Source: Chrysoperla carnea (taxonomy: Eukaryota > Arthropoda > Insecta > Neuroptera > Chrysopidae). Taken from it: 64,000 nt of DNA. Shown here one piece after another: positions 1-12,779 of this stretch. Under the pieces are notes generated by a model that was given only the letters and a program-made list of their open reading frames with translations, did not search any database and was not told the DNA's origin. Each line of letters opens with the position of its first letter. Position 1 is the first letter of the stretch. The position numbers and the translations under genes are program-made. Location: NCBI RefSeq assembly GCF_905475395.1, contig NC_058340.1:57700181-57764180 (forward strand). Reading direction: 5' to 3'.

Positions 1-844
1 TAATGAAACTTTATGATAGCTTCATAACACCATGATAATTAAACAATAGGAGGAAAAATGGCGTTAGGAAAATTACTTTTACGTTTTCCATAACTCTTTG
101 ATGCAATGATAATAAAGGCTCTATTGTGCATCTTAAATAATCTGTTTCCCAACAAAACGGACAATAGTCATATTAATGCTCTGCTTTTCCAACCAAAATC
201 TATGAAATGACAGCGCCATTTATTATTAGATTTAACACATTTAATATAATATTATCTTGTTTTTTCTTTTTCATTAACTGCAATATATCTTCTTTGGAGT
301 GATAACGGTATTAACCTACCAGTAGAACTAGCGTTATTTGTACTTTTTTAAATTAGAAATTTGAATCAAAAACTTGTTGTTACTATCGAAAGTTAGAGCA
401 CATATTGTATCAAGGATGTTAAATTGTTCTGTAATAAGTTAAACAAGTTCGTGTACATAGTGACTATTATACTTGAAAATCTATCTTTTCTACTCAAAAC
501 AAATAATTTTCTAATTTCATTAATCAAACAGTTAAATTAAATTTAGTTTAATATTTTATGTAGAACAAAACATCAATTGAAATCGAATGTTGAAACATAT
601 TCATGTAAGTATAAAGGATAACGTACACACGACACATATTTATACCAACGGAAAATTTTTTGCTAAAACCATATGCTAGGATAAATTTGTTTTCTCTCTA
701 TCTAAATATGTTTTTTTTAACTTCTCAGTATAGGAAGTTATTGTAATGGGTCTGAAAGTCGAAATGTTCAAAATATCTTTACCTACGTTTCATGGTCAGG
801 ACGAGGCATTAACACCAATTTGAAGACGAAGTATGTGTGTTTTT

Positions 845-872
845 GAGTGTGAGTGTGTGTGTGCGTGTGTGA
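845..872. repeat. GT-rich microsatellite
   Basis: An imperfect (GT)n run interrupted by A and C. Simple repeat with no visible function. Confidence 0.8.
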
Positions 873-1520
873 CTTTGTACAGGTGTCAATCGAAACGAAT
901 TAACCCACGGCTTGTTTTAATAATTAAACTGTCAAGTGATTATAGTGTCCGACAAATATCCTTCTGCGTATTTTCAGACCAGTCATATATAATAGCTTTA
1001 ATATGACATTTGTAAACGCAGCACTTCGAAAAAAAAATTTTACAGATAAAGTTTAACAAAAAGGATGCTGTCCCTTCCCCCGGACGACGTATTAACTTTG
1101 GGGAGCAATTAAAATTTCAGTAAATGCTTTCTAATATTATAATCGGTAATGCGCTCTGAAAAAGAAATTTAATAAGATGATGTTTTAGTCCATCATCCAA
1201 CATCTTAGGGAGTGGTCCTGCGCAATGAAATTAATTCTTATAAACAAATATAAAAAGATTTAGCTAAAAAAGTCCGCCTTTTGAAAGAATTTTTCAATTT
1301 ATTTCAATTTGACGAATTTATTCCACTTGTCTTATGATAAACCTTCTATTGTGTAAAAATATAAAATCTGTATCTCTCCCAATACTATAGAAAAATTTTT
1401 TCTTATAGAAAGAAAGAAAATTTGTTCTTTCTAGAAAGATTTTGTAATGAAATAAATAATGCTGAAAAACTCGACAAATTCGTTCAATAAAAAAGCTAAC
1501 TCACAATTATTGTAATAAAA

Positions 1521-1606
1521 GTGGTGGAAGCGCAAATAAATGTATGGTATATAGTAATGACATATAAAGTTTCGATAGTATATAATTTACTTGCGTTTCC
1601 ACCATT
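1521..1606. repeat. short foldback (GGTGGAAGCGCAA ends)
   Basis: The left end reads GTGGTGGAAGCGCAAATAAA and the right end, reverse-complemented, reads almost the same (GGTGGAAACGCAAGTAAA). The ~86 bp unit would form a hairpin, like a very small non-autonomous DNA element. No coding content. Confidence 0.55.
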
Positions 1607-1656
1607 ATTTATTGTATCTGTAAAAAACCAGATACATGAATAGCATTTGCATTATA

Positions 1657-2141
1657 TATGGCACGCCATTTTACTATTTAATGTCCGAAAAAAAATTATC
1701 GTAATAATAATACATTATTATTATGTTATCATCATAATAATAATCATTTTCATTATGTACATAATTTTAAATCAATCATTTTTATTATGTACATAATTTT
1801 AATTCAATCATTTTTATTATGTACATAATTTTAATTCTCTATTTCCATTATGTACATAATTTTACTTCAATCATTTTTCTTTTTTTAATCTAATTCAAAT
1901 AAAATTAACTGATTTATTATTATGTATATCATAATAATAATACATTTTTATTATGTTATCATCATAATTTTAATTCTCATCTCTCTTTTCTCATCTTATC
2001 TTATATCAATCTCTCTTTTACTAAGATTTATTTTACAAAATATAAAATATAAAATATAAAATTTCTGATTGAAAAAACATAATTAATTAATTTTTTTCTC
2101 GATAAAAATTAGCCTATTAAATAGTAAAATGGCGTGCCATA
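1657..2141. mobile_element. terminal-inverted-repeat element with 25 bp ends
   Basis: The unit starts TATGGCACGCCATTTTACTA and ends with the exact reverse complement of that sequence; the match runs about 25 bp. The tip (TGGCACGCCA) is itself palindromic. ATTATAT occurs just outside both ends and may be a target-site duplication, although the AT-rich context makes that uncertain. The interior is very AT-rich, holds a minisatellite (1745-1875) and has no open frame, so this looks like a MITE. Confidence 0.6.
1745..1875. repeat. ~32 bp minisatellite, about 4 units
   Basis: Four units sharing ATTATGTACATAATTTT begin near 1752, 1784, 1816 and 1847, a period of 31-32 bp. It lies inside the inverted-repeat element 1657-2141. 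Each unit contains the palindrome ATTATGTACATAAT. Confidence 0.8.
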
Positions 2142-2348
2142 ATTATATGAATTTGGGATACTTTTACAAATTTTAATTTGCCTGTAATTTTAAAATTAAG
2201 ATAACAAACCGTTACCTAATGAACGACATCAGTATTTTAAGAAAATTCACATTTGGGGATGCTAAATTCACGAAGCTACTTGAACACTGTATAAAATATC
2301 TATACATTAATTTCCCACTATATTTAACCATTTGAAGTCAAAACGACT

Positions 2349-2995
2349 TTAAGGCTGTATGAGCATGGTAGTGGGGGCACAAATTTAAAAATAGATATTT
2401 TCAATTTTGATGATAAATTTATATTATTACTTGACGATATAAGACGAAAAGTAAGAATACAATTTTTCGATATCTGACTTAATTTTCAAAATATCGAAAA
2501 TTAAAAATTTTGGTTAATTATTTAGCTTTCGATATTTCGAAAACCAAGACACATATCGAAAAATTTTATTCTTATTTTTCGTCTACATTCATGAAGTTAT
2601 AACAAAATTCATCATCAAAGTTGAAAATAAGATAAAAATAATTTCAACCCTTAATCTACCCTGCTCTTACATCCCTTATATGGACGGTGACACTTAGTTT
2701 TTTTCTTTTCTAATTCATTGCTAATATGTTTACTTTCTATTAAAAAGTTTTTTTTTAATTTGTTTTCATTCATTCCAAATGAAAATTATCAAAAACTTCC
2801 AAAATATGTCGTTTTTTGAGATTCCTCCATAAGAGTCAATGTATTTTATATCGATTTTTAATGACTTTTTTCTTAAAAATTTGCACGGATACCTAAGCTG
2901 AAATTTTAACCACATATTCTTTGAGTAAAAGACTACCTACAAACAAATTTTGAGCCTTTAAATCAAACATTGTTGTCATGCTCATACATCCTTAA
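2349..2995. mobile_element. TTAA-flanked palindromic element, copy 1
   Basis: TTAA sits at both ends (2349-2352 and 2992-2995), followed inward by GGCTGTATGAGCATGG on the left and its near reverse complement (CATGCTCATACATCC) on the right. The left ~340 bp is itself a foldback: sequence with TTTTCAATTTTGATGATAAA and CGAAAAGTAAGAAT recurs inverted near 2565-2630. The TTAA flanks suggest piggyBac-type target use, but the tips do not show the usual CCC start, so family assignment is tentative. A second copy lies at 14536-14850. No coding capacity. Confidence 0.55.
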
Positions 2996-3430
2996 ATATT
3001 TTATACTAGGCATTTTGTATTGTAAATTATGCAGCTCTTTTTTGTAGATATTTTATGCTTTCAAAAACAATAACAAAAAAATTCCATTACAATAAACAGT
3101 ATTTAATAATGATTTAACCACAACAATGACTTATCACACCTGGTTAAATAAATTTTCCACACCTGAGGGTTAATTATCCATAATTTTCTCGTGTTTTTTC
3201 AAGTTCTCCTTTTTTTACAGAATAAAATTTAACCTCTAAGAATCTTTTGTAAAATAAACTACCCTTGAATGTCTATATCCAACTTAATTATCCTAATCAA
3301 CCCCTCTACTCTTAAATTATTTTCAAAATATAAAAATGTATCTGTAAATGAAGTTTTTTTCTTTTTAAATAATAAGAATAATTTACTTTGTATAAAAATA
3401 TAAATAAATGTTTACATCAACATTTTTTAT

Positions 3431-4016
3431 TATACCATGCGTATATGAAATATATCAAGGTATAATAAGTTTAGTCCCAAGTTTGTAACGCTTAAAAATA
3501 TTGATGCTATGATGTTGATAATATAAAATTTTGGTGTAGGTGTTCATAAAATCACCTAATTAGTCCTTTTCCGGTTGTCTGTCGTCTGTCGTCTGCCGTC
3601 TTTCGTCTGTCCGTCTGTCATCCCGATTACTCAAAAACTAAAGGAGATATCTAGCTGAAGTTATAACGTGCTGAGGACGTAAAAAGTGAGGTCCAGTTCG
3701 TAAATGGGCAACATAGGTAAATTGGGTCTTGGGTACTTAAGACCAATTTTTTAAACCGTTAGAGATAGAACAAAAGATTAAATATAAAAAATGTTCCTTA
3801 TAAAAAAATAAACAACTTTTGTTTGAAACATTTTCTCGTAAATATCACTGTTTACCCGTTAGGGCGCAAATTATGCGTAAATTGTATAGTATGTATTATA
3901 TAGGGATATCAGTTATATATGTGTGACATGTATATATGTGTAATGTGATAGAGTAATCAACACTGTCTATGCATGGTATTTCAACAATTAACTCAAGCAA
4001 TTGTTTGTTTTCACTT
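3431..4016 (+). repeat. dispersed repeat R1, copy 1
   Basis: A ~590 bp unit starting TATACCATG and ending near GTTTGTTTTCACTT, with ATGCATGGTAT shortly before the end, so the outer parts carry inverted ATACCATG motifs. Conserved internal landmarks are TTTGTAACGCTTAAAAATAT, AAAATCACCTAATTAGTCC, a GTCCGTCTGTC-type simple block, and AAACCGTTAGAGATAGAACA. The same unit recurs at 9386-9919, 12879-13518, 47543-47984 (-) and in fragments at 21491-21563, 31655-31776 and 59784-60095. No protein is encoded. I do not know the family name. Confidence 0.75.
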
Positions 4017-4425
4017 ATTTTATTTTATTTTTTATCTTTTTTATGGATATAAAATATAATTTAAAAATTTAAATCAACTTAAAAGAGAACATTGAAGCAT
4101 AAATTTTAATATACATAATTGTAATATGTCTTTATATTAAACAACAGCATCCGAAGTAGGTAGTATCAATCGTAAAATGCGATCTTACATTCCCCATTAC
4201 ATCTATATCTCTAAGCATGGATTGTATAGGTTGTATACGCAATCAAAAACTGTCGAGACAACATCTATGAAAATATAAATGAGAAATTTTTCTAGCTTCA
4301 TGCAACACTGTTATTTATCGTTTCGCCAAATTATTCAGTATCAGAGGGGGATAAATAGATGCAAAGTTATCCTAACCTGATATTTAGTGTTGTACCTTTT
4401 TTATTTGATAGTTGATATTATAACT

Positions 4426-4432
<7 letters not shown>

Positions 4433-4480
<48 letters not shown>
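4433..4480. repeat. (AT)n microsatellite
   Basis: About 24 uninterrupted AT dinucleotides. Confidence 0.95.
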
Positions 4481-4483
<3 letters not shown>

Positions 4484-4646
4484 TTATTCCTATTTTCTTT
4501 TATCAGTTCTTAAAATAACTATAAATAGATCTAATGACTAAAAGGTTGACTTGAACGGTAAACTACCCACTGGTGATCACCTTAATTTGCTTAAACTAAG
4601 TATATGAATTGGCTTAATCTAATGATTATATTAAATAAAGCCAAGT

Positions 4647-4745
4647 CTTAAATCTAGCACATTTTGTCTGTTTAGTCTCTTCACAATGACTGTTAAAACC
4701 TTAATCTTAAATCTAGCACGTTTTGTCTCTTTAGTCTGATCACAC
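4647..4745. repeat. two direct copies of ~40 bp, period 59
   Basis: CTTAAATCTAGCAC(A/G)TTTTGTCT followed by TTTAGTCT and TCACA occurs at 4647 and again at 4706. A local duplication. Confidence 0.75.
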
Positions 4746-5561
4746 TGTCACACTTGACGAACACTAGACCCACGGTTTGGTTTTTAAAATACAAATTTGT
4801 TCAGTATGTAATTTATATATCATATCTGTAATAAAATTGCCTGTACACAATAAAATGAAACTAAATTATTGTTGAAATTTTGTTCCGGGCGGGTCAACAA
4901 GTATGAAATAATCATTTTAAATGTATGAGTGAATGAAAATATACAAAGGATTCTCTTTTAAGCAACAAAGAAGCAACAAAAATTTGAAAAGATGTTTCAA
5001 GTAATATAAAACTATAATTTATTTCATACCCGCTTTTTACACTAAATCAGAATGTATCATTTAATTTATATATGTGTGTACATAAATAAGTATTATAATT
5101 ATAATAATTATTTTTGAAAAATAAAAAATAATAATAATAACAAAAAAAACAAATAATAAAAAATATGAAAACAAAAGTACAAAAAGAGATGAAACCCCCC
5201 CCCCCCCATACATATACCGACAACGTACAACAACGAAACGATGAGAGTGAGTATATATAGAGAAAAAAAAATTATTTTTTATTGATGAAAGATTTATTTT
5301 CAAGCTGGGTAAGCAAAAATAAATACAAAATCTGATGATACTTTGTTTGGATCGTCGAACATCGTTATATAAATTTACGCTATCCATTTGTTGTGTGTTT
5401 ATAACATTATTGTCATATTCTTGTAACTAACTCCCCATACGATTCAGTAAAATTAAACTCAAACTTTTAAACTAACACTGAACTATCATTCAGTGGATAT
5501 TCTTTCTTTGATGTTCTAAACATGTCCTTAAAAGCACACATTATTTGAATTAGAAATTTTT

Positions 5562-5998
5562 AACCGACTTTAAACAAAAAAAAGGAGGTTCTCAATTCGA
5601 CTGTATTTTTTTATTTTAGAACTTTCGACTGTGTGAATTGATTTTGATGATTCTGAAAACTAAAGCTGGTGCTTCCAGTGTGATCCCATTCAATTTCGAT
5701 TCAGTTCTGACAACGGCATCCATGAGAAAACCATAAAAGTCTTAAATTTGCATTAAGAATGCACGACAAGAGAACGAATAACTCAATATCACGCCAAACG
5801 ATTTCGATTATTCTTTTTTTTAGTGACAAATTAGTTAGTGTACTTCAGATTCACTAAAAATCACAACAACAACAAAACTTTTAACAAAAAGAAAACCGAC
5901 TTCAAAAGAAAAACTTTTCCAAAACAAATTAATATGCACCAAAAAGTAGAAAAATAACGATAATATAATGTAGTTAAAATTATTGTTATTTTTGGTGT
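5562..5998 (+). repeat. dispersed repeat R2, copy 1 (hairpin half missing)
   Basis: The unit begins with TAACCGACTTTAAAC and AAGGAGGTTCTCAATTCGAC, passes TGACAACGGCATC and GTACTTCAGATTCACTAAAA, and reaches AAAACCGACTTCAAAAG and ATAACGATAATATAATGTAG. Copies at 16041-16640 and 24743-25232 continue into a long hairpin that is absent here. Nearby at 5195-5207 is a run of 13 C. Family name unknown. Confidence 0.7.
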
Positions 5999-6400
5999 GA
6001 ACTATTACAATTTTTTTATTTTTACTGGGCTAATAGAAAATATAAATAGAATGTTACGTATTTTGAAAAGCTTCTACTAAAATCAAATGAAATGAAGTGT
6101 TTTATTTGTTTCATATGATAAATCAAAATATTTGGTGTAAAAGATCACATAAAATTATTTTAGGTTATACCTATCTTTACCTTTTTTTGTTATTTTCTAA
6201 GATAAAATATTTTTAAAATTAAATTTATATTTGCTTTTATTCGTTAACGCTTCATAGTGCATCGATTATATAAGAATTTTTATATTATAAATCTATAGAT
6301 TTATTTATTTATGTTTTTCATAACACAACCAAATTTTATCCGATCTGAATAGAAATTCTCATTTTTGTTGACAAATAAGCTCTATTTTACTTTAACACTT

Positions 6401-7074
6401 TAAATTTTTAACCCCCGAAGTAAAAAAAGGGGTGCTATAAGTTTGACCGCTATGTATGTGTGTGTCTGTGTGTTTGTCTGTCTGTGGCATCGTAGCGCCT
6501 AAACGGATGAACCGATTTAAATTTTTTTTTTGTTTCATTTCAAAAGTATTTTAACAGAGAGTGTTCTGATTGCGAGTGTTGTATGCGAGCTTAGCTTTTT
6601 GTGCCCGAAAAAACTAAAAATTTTTCGATGATCTTCAAAATAGATTCAGTTCAGAAAAGGCATGAAATATAATTTTAACATATAAATAATTTATGAAAAT
6701 GAATGGTCAATTAAACAAGGTTCAATTCATTTCGAAAAGAAATGGGAAAATAATTAGATAGTTCAAAAGAACAGTCAACTCAAAGTCAACTAAAATATTT
6801 CAATTTCAATTAAAATATTTCCAAAAATTTGTCCCAAAAAATGATAGCTCTCTTAGTATCCTTCCCATCTCATCTGATGTCCTCGACCATCATTTTGATA
6901 TTGATTGAAGAAAAAGTGTTATAAGTTTAAAGTGTTTACCTGCGCGCTCCTGTGTTTCTCAGTGACATCGTAGCCCTTAAAAGGTCGTACCGACTTGATT
7001 GAGAACATTTTATAGTTAAGTTTTCAAAAATCGATTAAAAAATAAATCGCCTTTGTCGGGGGTTTTTTAAATTT
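6401..7074 (+). mobile_element. inverted-end repeat R3, full-length copy
   Basis: The left end reads TTTAACCCCCGA (within 6401-6420) and the right end GTCGGGGGTTTTTTAAA (7055-7072), forming inverted termini. Inside are GGTGCTATAAGTTTGACCGC, a GTGTGTCTG-type simple block, and GGCATCGTAGCGCCTAAACG. Related pieces are at 22349-22600 and 24212-24329 (reverse). No open frame of note, so it is non-autonomous. Confidence 0.6.
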
Positions 7075-7684
7075 TGTAAATTTCACTTGTTTCTATTCCA
7101 ATTAAGATAAATTTGCACAAAATATAATAATAAACCAAAAAAATCACGTATTAAAGTCCGAAAATTATCAAACTTTTAAATGCAGTATTTTAAAATAAGT
7201 GATAGTCTCAAATAGGTATATTACTTGTACTTACATTTACAATTATAAATTACTTAGATCAAAGATAATATTGATTTAATGAAAACACCATTGTTTAATT
7301 AAAATACTAAACATTATTTTAATATTTAGATTATTATCATATTTCATGTTTTATTTAATTCTAATGAATATTCTAATCTAATGAAATTCATTCCTTAGTT
7401 GTTTTAAAAGACAACAAATGAATGCAATTTACTAATATTACTATTTCTAAAATGTCTGTTCCTGCATATCTATGTACTTTGTGAATTGTTAACATATTGA
7501 ATAGCATGTTTCCAATTTATTTGCTATGATTGGTTATGTTTGATAAAAATTTGTAAAACAAGAAGGCGTTTGATTCGTTTATTTGTCAAAAATAAAGGAA
7601 TATTTTACTCGAATTACATTGTTTTAACATACCTAAAGTGAAATATTATGTGAAAGAATCTATTTAAACGAGCAATTCTTTCCG

Positions 7685-8755
7685 TTTTTCGATAGCTATC
7701 ACTTATTTGTTTAATTTCGGGACCAGGACACCACATTCATGAAACCTATTTGAGCTAGATTAATTTTGATCACAAATTTAAAAAGTATGGCCCAAATTTA
7801 GTAGGATTGCATAATTGGTTTATCAAAATTGGATTAAATTTGGATGTGATAGAGGAAAATTAATTTTTTTGGATTCTGATGACGTCATAAAGTTAAAAAA
7901 TTCGATTTTTTTGTTAACACAGGCAAATTTGATCCGATCTTATTGGAATTTTTTTTGAAATCCACTAATTTTGGGTCATTTTTTTCAGTTGTGATGTCAG
8001 TTTTTCTCTAGCTATCACTTAATTCTGGGACCAGGGCACCACATTCTTGAAACCTATTAGAGCTAGGTTAATTTTGATCACAAATTTGAAAAGTATGGCC
8101 CAAATTTAGTAGGATTACATAATTGGTTTATCAAAATTGGATTAAATTTGGATGTGATAGAGGAAAATTAATTTTTTTGGATTCTGATGACGTCATAAAG
8201 TTAAAAAATTCGATTTTTTGGTAACACAGGCAAATTTGATCCGATCTTATTGGAATGTTTTGTGAAATCCACTAATTTTGGGTCATTCTTTTCAGTTATG
8301 ATGTCCGTTTTTCTCTAGCTATCACTTATTTGCTTAATTCTGGGACCAGGGCACCACATTCTTGAAACCTATTAGAGCTAGGTTATTTTTGATCACAAAT
8401 TTGAAAAGTATGGCCCAAATTTAGTAGGATTACATACTTGGTTTATCAAAATTGGATAAAATTTGGATGTGATAGAGGAAAATTAATTTTTTTGGATTCT
8501 GATGACGTCATAAAGTTAAAAACTTCGATTTTTTTGTTAACACAGTCAAATTTGATCCGATCTTATTGGAATTTCTTTTGAAATCCACTAATTTTTAGTC
8601 ATTCTTTTCAGTTGTGGTGTCAGTTTTTCTCTAGCTATCATTTATTTGCTTAATTCTGGGACCAGGGCACCACATTCTTGAAACTTATTCGAGCTAGGTT
8701 AATTTTGATCACAAATTTGAAAAGTATGGCCTAAATTTAGTAGGATTACATACTC
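7685..8755. repeat. ~312 bp tandem satellite, about 3.4 units
   Basis: The landmark GGGACCAGG begins units near 7721, 8029, 8344 and 8660, giving periods of 308, 315 and 316 bp. Each complete unit carries AAAAGTATGGCCCAAATTTA, GGATGTGATAGAGGAAAATT and a GATGACGTCATAAAG segment. Unit 2 is shorter partly because an ATTTGCTT stretch is missing. Diverged single units are at 20281-20740. The array appears locally amplified. Confidence 0.9.
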
Positions 8756-9385
8756 AATCAATAGCAATTTTTTCATGTATTGTCTAACTAAATAAATATT
8801 AATAAGTTTCCTGTTTTCATCTTTCATGAAGATGTTTTTAAAAGGCAGATTGATTATAATAATTATGAAAAAAATTGCTTTTTTCACTTTTACACTTCGG
8901 GTTTAAAATATATTTTAAGCAAGACAATTCCATTCTACCTTTTTTTATGACTATCAATCATATTAAATCATTCGCTGTGAAACATAACTCACAAAGGTAG
9001 AAACTATTATTTATTGAAATTATTCAAATGCACCACATTTCACTCTGCATGAATAGACAGGTTCACAACAAATCCAAATACGTATAAAATCACAATGTAA
9101 ATATAGGAATGGTCAAATGGGCTTTTAACGACCATATAACCAAATACAAAAAAAAAATCAAAAAAGATAAAAAAAGCGAAAAACTAATAAATAACCAACA
9201 TTTCAAATAACTGTCTAAAGTTAGTTTCTGTATATGTTATACTTTCTAACTATCTGATAGAAAAGTAATGTTTTCACGTCGAAAATAGACGAATATTAAT
9301 TTCAACCCGGGATGATGAAATATCTTCACAACATTCAAATTATGGCGTAAAAAGAATGAAAAACACTAAATTTGTACTTTCTTTT

Positions 9386-9919
9386 TATATCATGTATATA
9401 TGAAATATACATAGTATATTAAGTTTAGTCCCGAGTTTGTAACGCTTAAAAATAATGATGCTAGGAAAAAAATTAGTCATAGGTGTACATAAAATCACCT
9501 AATTAGTCCATTTCCGGTTGTCCGTCCGTCCGTCCGTCTGTGGACACGATAACTCAAAAACGAAAAAAGATATCGAGCTGAAATTTTTACAGCGTACTCA
9601 GGACGTAAAAAGTGAGGTCAAGTTCGTAAATGAGCATCATAGGTCAATTGGGTCTTGGGTCCGTAGGACCCATCTTGTAAACCGTTAGAGATAGAACAAG
9701 AGTTTAAATGTAAAAAATGTTCCTTATCAAAAATTAAACAACTTTTGTTTGAAACATTTTTTGAGGGCGCCAATTAGGCGGAAATTTTATAATATGTACT
9801 ATACTTGATTATCAGTTATGTATGTGTCACATGTTTGTATGTGTAATGTGATAAAGAAATCAACACTGACTATGCATGGTATTTCAACAGTTAACTCAGT
9901 CAATTGTTTGTTTTCACTT
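9386..9919 (+). repeat. dispersed repeat R1, copy 2
   Basis: Starts TATATCATGTATATATG and carries all the R1 landmarks, including a clean GTCCGTCCGTCCGTCTGTGG block and GGGTCCGTAGGACCCATC. Near-complete, with a small internal deletion compared with copy 3. Confidence 0.75.
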
Positions 9920-10280
9920 GTTAACATTAGTTTAAATAAAATACATATTTATCAAAAGGAAATCTTTCAAAAAATGTTTTCTTTCAATACATCCAAACCT
10001 GGCTCCCAGAAGTATCTAATAGATTCAGTCTAATAGTAAAATATTTACGATTTAAATGATCGTATATCCAAAATTTGGAAACTGTCAGATAATTATAATC
10101 TACTGTATATAAGTAATTATTAAGATTGGAACTTCGTATGTGACTTCGTTAAGATGAGCCAAAAACATTTTTCGTTCAGGAAAATTCTTAAAAATGAGAA
10201 ATCTGATTTGGCAGCGTTGCAAAAATTTTAATGTTTATCACCATTTTAAAAGTGCCGAATATACAATTTTTAATATTCTA

Positions 10281-10443
10281 ATGCCGGTTTTCCGCTAAAC
10301 GGACAAACAAAAACAAAACTGCAACTTTTTACAAACTTTTTGAAGACTGACAATGTAATTTTGAATTTTGAAGACTGACCATTACAGTTTCAGATTTGAT
10401 TTTCAACAAAATCTCAACTCTCCGTTTAGTAAAAAACGGACAT
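10281..10443. mobile_element. short inverted-repeat element (MITE-like)
   Basis: The left tip ATGCCGGTTTTCCGCTAAAC and the reverse complement of the right tip (ATGTCCGTTTTTTACTAAAC) match with a few differences, both followed by GGA. The ~163 bp interior is AT-rich with no frame. Confidence 0.5.
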
Positions 10444-12009
10444 AATAAGTCGTCTATCAGGTAGGGGATAGAATCCCATTATCCCAGATTGATATTCCTT
10501 CCCATTTCCAAAATATGGATTTTAGACTCATCATAACGTATTCACATTTGAATAAAACTATTCAAGATAATTACGAAGCTGTTAATATCTAACGAAATAA
10601 ATAAAACTTATACAAAATAAAATATTTTTGCCGTGAGTTATTAATGAAATATGATCATTTATAAAGTTGTACAAATATAAACCCCAAACACACAAAAAAA
10701 AGTTGCCCCAAACAAAAGTTAGAAATTAGGTAGCAGACTGTATTAAGTATTTTGTACTTACATGCGTGCTTTTTGATGATGTATTAGCATTTGATTGGTC
10801 GGGAAAATGGGGAAAAAGGGAAATAGTTTTGAGGAAGACCAAACCTTTAATGCTGGATAATCCGTGATCGATGTGAATAAAAAATTTGTAAAGTTCAGTT
10901 TAATAAACACACGATTCATTTAAGTTGTACACTCTTTACTACAAGAAATAAAGTTTGAATCGAGACACACAACCGGTAATAGGCTACAAAATCACGTAAA
11001 AGTTCCGTTAAAAATAAAACTTTAGAAAATTATAATTTGGAAGTTGAAGTAGGAGAAAGATGTTTCTCCATCGAGAGTAATAAGTTAAGTATTAAATGAA
11101 AGAACAGTTATTAGTTGTAAATATATTTTTGAATTATATGTGTTACCAACCTCAAAATGATTAATCTGTCAAAGACAGCACATTTAGTGTACGTTCAATA
11201 CTTTCATGATTGAACGGCCTTAACAATTATAATTTAGTTCAAATCAAAAGATTACTGTTCTGTCTTCTAATGGTCATATCCACCACGACTTATTTTCTTT
11301 TCAAACGATTAAATTATCAATACGAAAACATTTATATTAAAATAATATGTAGATTTTCTTGTCTATTGATTTTCTGATTGAATTTGTTCACCAATCAATA
11401 ATACCAATAAATTTTTGTTTAAGACAGCAAATTGACTTTATAACACGAATCGTATGTATTTTTTGTTTTAATTTTTAAATAAACATAAATATTTTACACT
11501 AGTCGAGTCGATTCTCGGGTCTCAATAAAATCTAAGGGTGTTTCAATTACCAAATTTATAACCTACAAAAAAATTTTAATTTAAATAAGTCTTTTTTCCA
11601 AAATTAAGGGAGTCCTTGAAACAAAAATTAGTTTCTAGGCTGTATTCACAAGTATTGAAAGAATATAAAAAATAAAAACTTTTCCTTTAAACCTTTTTCA
11701 CTATAAAGAAATTCTTATTTTATTCAAATCATTATAAAAAAAAACACAAGGTTTATTCTTCAATTTGAAATACGATTTGAATTTGAAGTATCTGTATTAT
11801 ACTTGTTCCAACATAAGGCTGTCGTCACCAGGGAACTAATTATTCTCATTTTCTCAATACACGAAACTCATAGAATATATTACATATGATTTCAAAAATT
11901 CAATAAATGTAAATTTAAAATAATACCATCAGCTATGAGTTATACCTGACAACAAGCACCCAACAACATGAAAGGTTTGGTGTATGAATCATTTCTAATA
12001 TGTTCTGGC

Positions 12010-12660
12010 GTTAAAAAGACGCAAAAATCAAAATAATTTCTTGAACTTAAGAAAAAAAAACTTAAACTAAAGTTGCAGAACTTGATGGGGGACATTATGT
12101 TCTGATATCAAAATGGACCTATTTCCTCGGGTTTCTTTAAGAGGCAATTTTGATCCTAAACGATAAAAGATAGAATAACACTTAAAATTAGAAAGTTGAC
12201 CCTCCTAAAAAAACTAATATTTTTCATTTATTGCATTTAATCGAAGAAAAAAACACTCTAAATACGGAAAAATGCCTTAGCCAAAAGTTGTCAAGAGCAA
12301 TAGAGGACATTCACTTATGTCCATGACTTTGATCTACAATTATCGATACACTTTAAGCGTATTTTCTTTTCATTAAATGCAATCGTGACATATTTTTAAA
12401 TCGCATTTCCTCCGGAAGCTAACGTTATTGGAAAAGAAATTTCAACAAAAATTAATAGTTTTTTTATGACGAATAACTTTCTAACTTAAAGTGTTATTGC
12501 ATCTCTTACTGTTTAGAATATAAATGGACTATTAAAGCAATTCGAAGAATTAGGTCAAACTCTTCAATTTTTGTTTGAGATATTTTTTGATTGGCTGACT
12601 AGAAAACGAGCTATTAACTATTATAAATTAAAATGGTTCACTCTGTATACATAAAAAGTA
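12010..12660. repeat. probable foldback repeat
   Basis: AATAACACTTAAAATTAGAA with CTAAAAAAACTAATATTTTT (12172-12232) recurs inverted at about 12440-12500, where the other strand reads AATAACACTTTAAGTTAGAA. The block ends near a GGTTCACTCTGTATAC sequence, a type of ending often seen on dispersed insect repeats. Boundaries are uncertain. Confidence 0.35.
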
Positions 12661-12779
12661 GAGATTTTCGATTTCTTGAACATTTAACAATGATCGTTAA
12701 GCTACAATCGATGAATCGTTTGTAAGGTAACCAGAGAAAAAAATTATTTTCTTCTTATACAGCAATAAATTCATTTTAC

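Noticed and set aside
1745-1875. CRISPR-like array
   Set aside because: The four units are contiguous ~32 bp tandem copies with no unique spacers, in eukaryotic AT-rich DNA.
5061-5387. 108-codon minus-strand frame
   Set aside because: It is low-complexity (Ile, Phe and Gly runs from homopolymers and a poly-C tract), with no domain or splice context.
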